This document shows, in pieces, positions 62,051 to 64,000 of a DNA stretch of 64,000 nucleotides (the stretch's first letter is position 1; every line of letters starts with the position of its first letter). Made by a program: the position numbers and the translations under genes. The DNA is taken from NCBI GenBank assembly GCA_900541725.1, contig UQLB01000004.1:1-64000 (forward strand), read 5' to 3'. The DNA comes from an uncultured Collinsella sp. (GTDB lineage: Bacteria; Actinomycetota; Coriobacteriia; Coriobacteriales; Coriobacteriaceae). Under the pieces are notes generated by a model. That model ran no database searches, had not been told where the DNA came from, and worked only from the letters and a program-made list of their open reading frames with translations.

Positions 62051-62734
62051 CTAGATTACGAAGAGGATCACCGCCATGAACTGGAAGATGCTGCCGGCGA
62101 GCACCCACAGGTGAAACACGCTGTGCAGATAGCGCACGTTTTTGGCGATATAGAACGGCACGCCCGCGGTGTAGCACACGCCGCCGACGGCGAGCAGGGC
62201 AAGTGCCACGGGGTTGAGCAGCGACACGAGCTCGGGCAGCTTAAAGACGACGAGCCAGCCCATCAGCAGGTAGACCAGGCCGCTTACCCAGTGCGGTTGA
62301 CGCTCACGCATAAAACACTCGAGGGCGATGCCGATGATGGCGATGGCCCACACGGCAAAGAACAGCACAGCGCCGCCGTCGTTTGCGAGCGTGATGAGGC
62401 AAAACGGCGTATAGCTGCCGGCTATGAGCAGGTAGATGCAGCTGTGGTCGATAATGCGGAACACGCGTTTAGCGCCCGCGGGCTGAATCGCATGGTAGAG
62501 CGTAGAGGCTAGGTATTCGAGGATAATGCTGACGCCATAGACAATTGCCGCGGCCATGTGGGCCGGGCCCCCGCCGCGCAGGGCGGCGAATACGATCAGG
62601 AGCACCAGGCCCGCGATACCCAGCAGGCAGCCGACACCATGGGTGACGGAGTTCATGATCTCCTCGCCCACCGTGTAGTGTGGAACGGCCGCGGTCTTGG
62701 GTCGCGGCTTAGAACTGTCGCTCGAATCGGACAT
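62051..62734 (-). CDS. Hemolysin III/PAQR-family membrane protein
   Basis: 227-residue protein with seven membrane segments. Conserved metal-site residues lie in NSVTHGVGCLLG, STLYHAI, RIIDHSCIYLLIAGSYTPF and the C-terminal HSVFHLWVLAGS. Relatives (YqfA, TrhA) affect membrane fluidity; the hemolysin name is historical. ATG 62734 chosen (MSDSSD); a TTG at 62752 overlaps the GGAGGA ribosome site. Monocistronic. Confidence 0.92.
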   Translation of the reverse strand: MSDSSDSSKPRPKTAAVPHYTVGEEIMNSVTHGVGCLLGIAGLVLLIVFAALRGGGPAHMAAAIVYGVSIILEYLASTLYHAIQPAGAKRVFRIIDHSCIYLLIAGSYTPFCLITLANDGGAVLFFAVWAIAIIGIALECFMRERQPHWVSGLVYLLMGWLVVFKLPELVSLLNPVALALLAVGGVCYTAGVPFYIAKNVRYLHSVFHLWVLAGSIFQFMAVILFVI

Positions 62735-62842
62735 GCCGGTTACATCCTCCAACGTAAAGAGTTCTCAACACTATATCAAAGCGTCTAGGTACGTGCGAAA
62801 TTTGCACCATACGTGACCCTTTGTTTACCCATTCTTTGCTTG

Positions 62843-62871
62843 TTGACGCATCAACGGCGAACGTCCATAAT
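62843..62871 (+). promoter_or_regulatory. Promoter of the alpha/beta hydrolase gene
   Basis: TTGACG (62843-62848), 17-base spacer, CATAAT (62866-62871). The palindrome GTTGACGCATCAAC covers the -35, and ATGTTGATGTATTAACAT lies downstream (62885-62902), together suggesting repressor binding. Confidence 0.7.
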
Positions 62872-62920
62872 GCGCTTGCATTAAATGTTGATGTATTAAC
62901 ATCTTATAGGAGAATACCGC

Positions 62921-63886
62921 ATGGCTCAAAACGCACGTTCCCATCGAAAGCTCAAGATAGCCGGCATCGTTGCGCTGGTGGTTGTCGTTGCGCTGCTCGG
63001 ATTTGCCGGCAACTTTCTGTTTGACTTCGCGCTGAATCCCCGCGCGCCATACACCATGAAGATGATGCAGGATGGCAAGGACGCCGAAAAGGGCGAACAG
63101 ATGGATGCCGAGGACACCGAGGCGCGGGCGTGGTTTAAGGACAACCGCAAGAGCAGCAGCCTTACCGCAGATGACGGAACCGAGCTCGCCGCTTGGTATT
63201 TTGCCGCCCCAGAGAGCACGCACGATTACGCTATCTGCCTACATGGATATACCAACGAGCCCATCGGCATGGCCCGATACGCCAAACGATTCCATGACCG
63301 CGGCATGAACGTACTCGCACCCGCCGCCCGCGCCCACGAGCGCTCCGGCGGCGACTATATCGGCATGGGCTGGCCCGAGCGCCTCGACATCGTCGCATGG
63401 ATTGGGCGGATCGTCGCAGCTGACCCCGAGGCGCGCATCCTGGTCTTTGGCGAGTCGATGGGTGCGGCAACCGCCATGAACGTCGCGGGGGAATCTCTGC
63501 CCGCAAACGTGAAATGCATTATCGAGGACTGCGGTTATACGAGTGTTTGGGACGAGTTTTCTCTGCAGCTCAAGGACGTGTTCGGCCTGCCCAGCTTTCC
63601 CTTGCTCGATGTAGCAGACTTGGTGTGCAACGTGCGCGCGGGCTACGACTTTCATAAGGCGAGCAGCGTGGAGCAACTCAAACACGCGACGGTTCCCATG
63701 CTGTTTATCCACGGCGACCAGGACACCTTTGTGCCGTACAGCATGCTCGACCAAAACTACGACGCGTGCGCCAGCAAGGTCAAGCAAAAGCTCACCATCC
63801 ATGGCGCCACCCACGCCAAGAGTGCGCAAGTTGACCCCGAGCTCTACTGGAACACAGTCAACAACTTCCTCGACGAGTATTTTTAG
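62921..63886 (+). CDS. Membrane-anchored alpha/beta hydrolase
   Basis: 321-residue hydrolase with a single N-terminal signal anchor (about 12-34), so the catalytic domain is outside the membrane. The oxyanion region is CLHGYTNEP, the nucleophile elbow GESMG, the acid Asp in HGDQDTFVP and the His in GATHAKS. It resembles BAAT-like or YqkD-type serine hydrolases in Gram-positives; the substrate is unknown. ATG 62921 after ATAGGAG. The promoter region carries palindromes. Confidence 0.92.
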   Translation: MAQNARSHRKLKIAGIVALVVVVALLGFAGNFLFDFALNPRAPYTMKMMQDGKDAEKGEQMDAEDTEARAWFKDNRKSSSLTADDGTELAAWYFAAPESTHDYAICLHGYTNEPIGMARYAKRFHDRGMNVLAPAARAHERSGGDYIGMGWPERLDIVAWIGRIVAADPEARILVFGESMGAATAMNVAGESLPANVKCIIEDCGYTSVWDEFSLQLKDVFGLPSFPLLDVADLVCNVRAGYDFHKASSVEQLKHATVPMLFIHGDQDTFVPYSMLDQNYDACASKVKQKLTIHGATHAKSAQVDPELYWNTVNNFLDEYF

Positions 63887-64000
63887 GCAAATAGCAACGT
63901 CTGGGGCTTTATCTGACCCCCTATTTTCGGAAGTATGCGGCAAAATCTGGAACTGCCGACCAGACCGCAGTTTTACCAACAATTTATCAGGGGTTTTGTT
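63887..64000. repeat. Repeat-like intergenic sequence at the window end
   Basis: Contains CTGACCCCCTAT, also found in the hypF insertion (23251-23262), and loosely inverted arms (GGCAAATAGCAACGTCTGG and CCAGACCGCAGTTTTACC). It may be a repeat element cut by the window edge. Confidence 0.4.

Overview
The window looks like a chromosomal segment of a high-GC coriobacterium, most likely Collinsella (human gut). The evidence is the actinobacterial dnaK-grpE-dnaJ-hspR heat-shock operon with a HspR-type repressor, a membrane-anchored LuxR regulator of the coriobacterial kind, a Glc-type PTS EIIA, LuxS, and GC-rich codon use throughout. No rRNA, tRNA, CRISPR array, prophage or intact transposase was seen.

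Layout. 1-12 kb: clpB, an aconitase-family hydratase and the heat-shock operon; clpB and dnaK share an identical 25-bp imperfect operator. 12-16.7 kb: a ferredoxin, then the divergent NAD operon nadA-nadB-nadC-niaR behind a 19-bp inverted repeat that overlaps its promoter. 16.9-20 kb: a LytTR/GHKL two-component pair, an unknown protein and thioredoxin. 20.2-26.4 kb: a small acidic protein, nikR with a His-rich tail, and hypFCDE for NiFe-hydrogenase maturation; hypF carries an in-frame 207-bp MITE-like insertion. 26.5-31.6 kb: HAD phosphatase, lipoprotein, PTS EIIA, a laterally acquired fic gene and pyrE. 32-36.5 kb: an MgtA-type Mg2+ ATPase with a candidate leader peptide, and a LuxR gene broken by one in-frame TGA. 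36.9-41.2 kb: a four-gene zinc-ribbon/SPFH/lipoprotein cluster resembling Bacillus ydjG-ydjI. 41.3-45.3 kb: a three-gene sensory operon. 45.4-50.5 kb: 6-phospho-beta-glucosidase, a DUF4867-like protein, luxS, nucleoside hydrolase and ribokinase. 50.7-64 kb: OatA-like acyltransferase, an Nramp-related transporter plus MgtE-like gene, a degenerate polysaccharide deacetylase, envelope and PRC-barrel proteins, CorC and hemolysin III family proteins, and an alpha/beta hydrolase.

The intergenic DNA is the most unusual part. It holds several families of short palindromes (named A to J here), often in doublets or clusters. It also holds three copies of a roughly 180-nt element (7318-7497, 27299-27474, 30729-30906), each directly at the stop codon of a minus-strand gene (hspR, a lipoprotein, pyrE). 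Its stems differ between copies by compensatory changes, which is strong evidence for a conserved RNA (or ssDNA) structure. Mg2+ homeostasis is a second theme: mgtA, an Nramp-related transporter lacking the usual metal-binding motifs, and an MgtE-like protein, with candidate small upstream ORFs before mgtA and the MgtE-like gene.

All calls come from reading sequence and recalled family knowledge; no database search was run.
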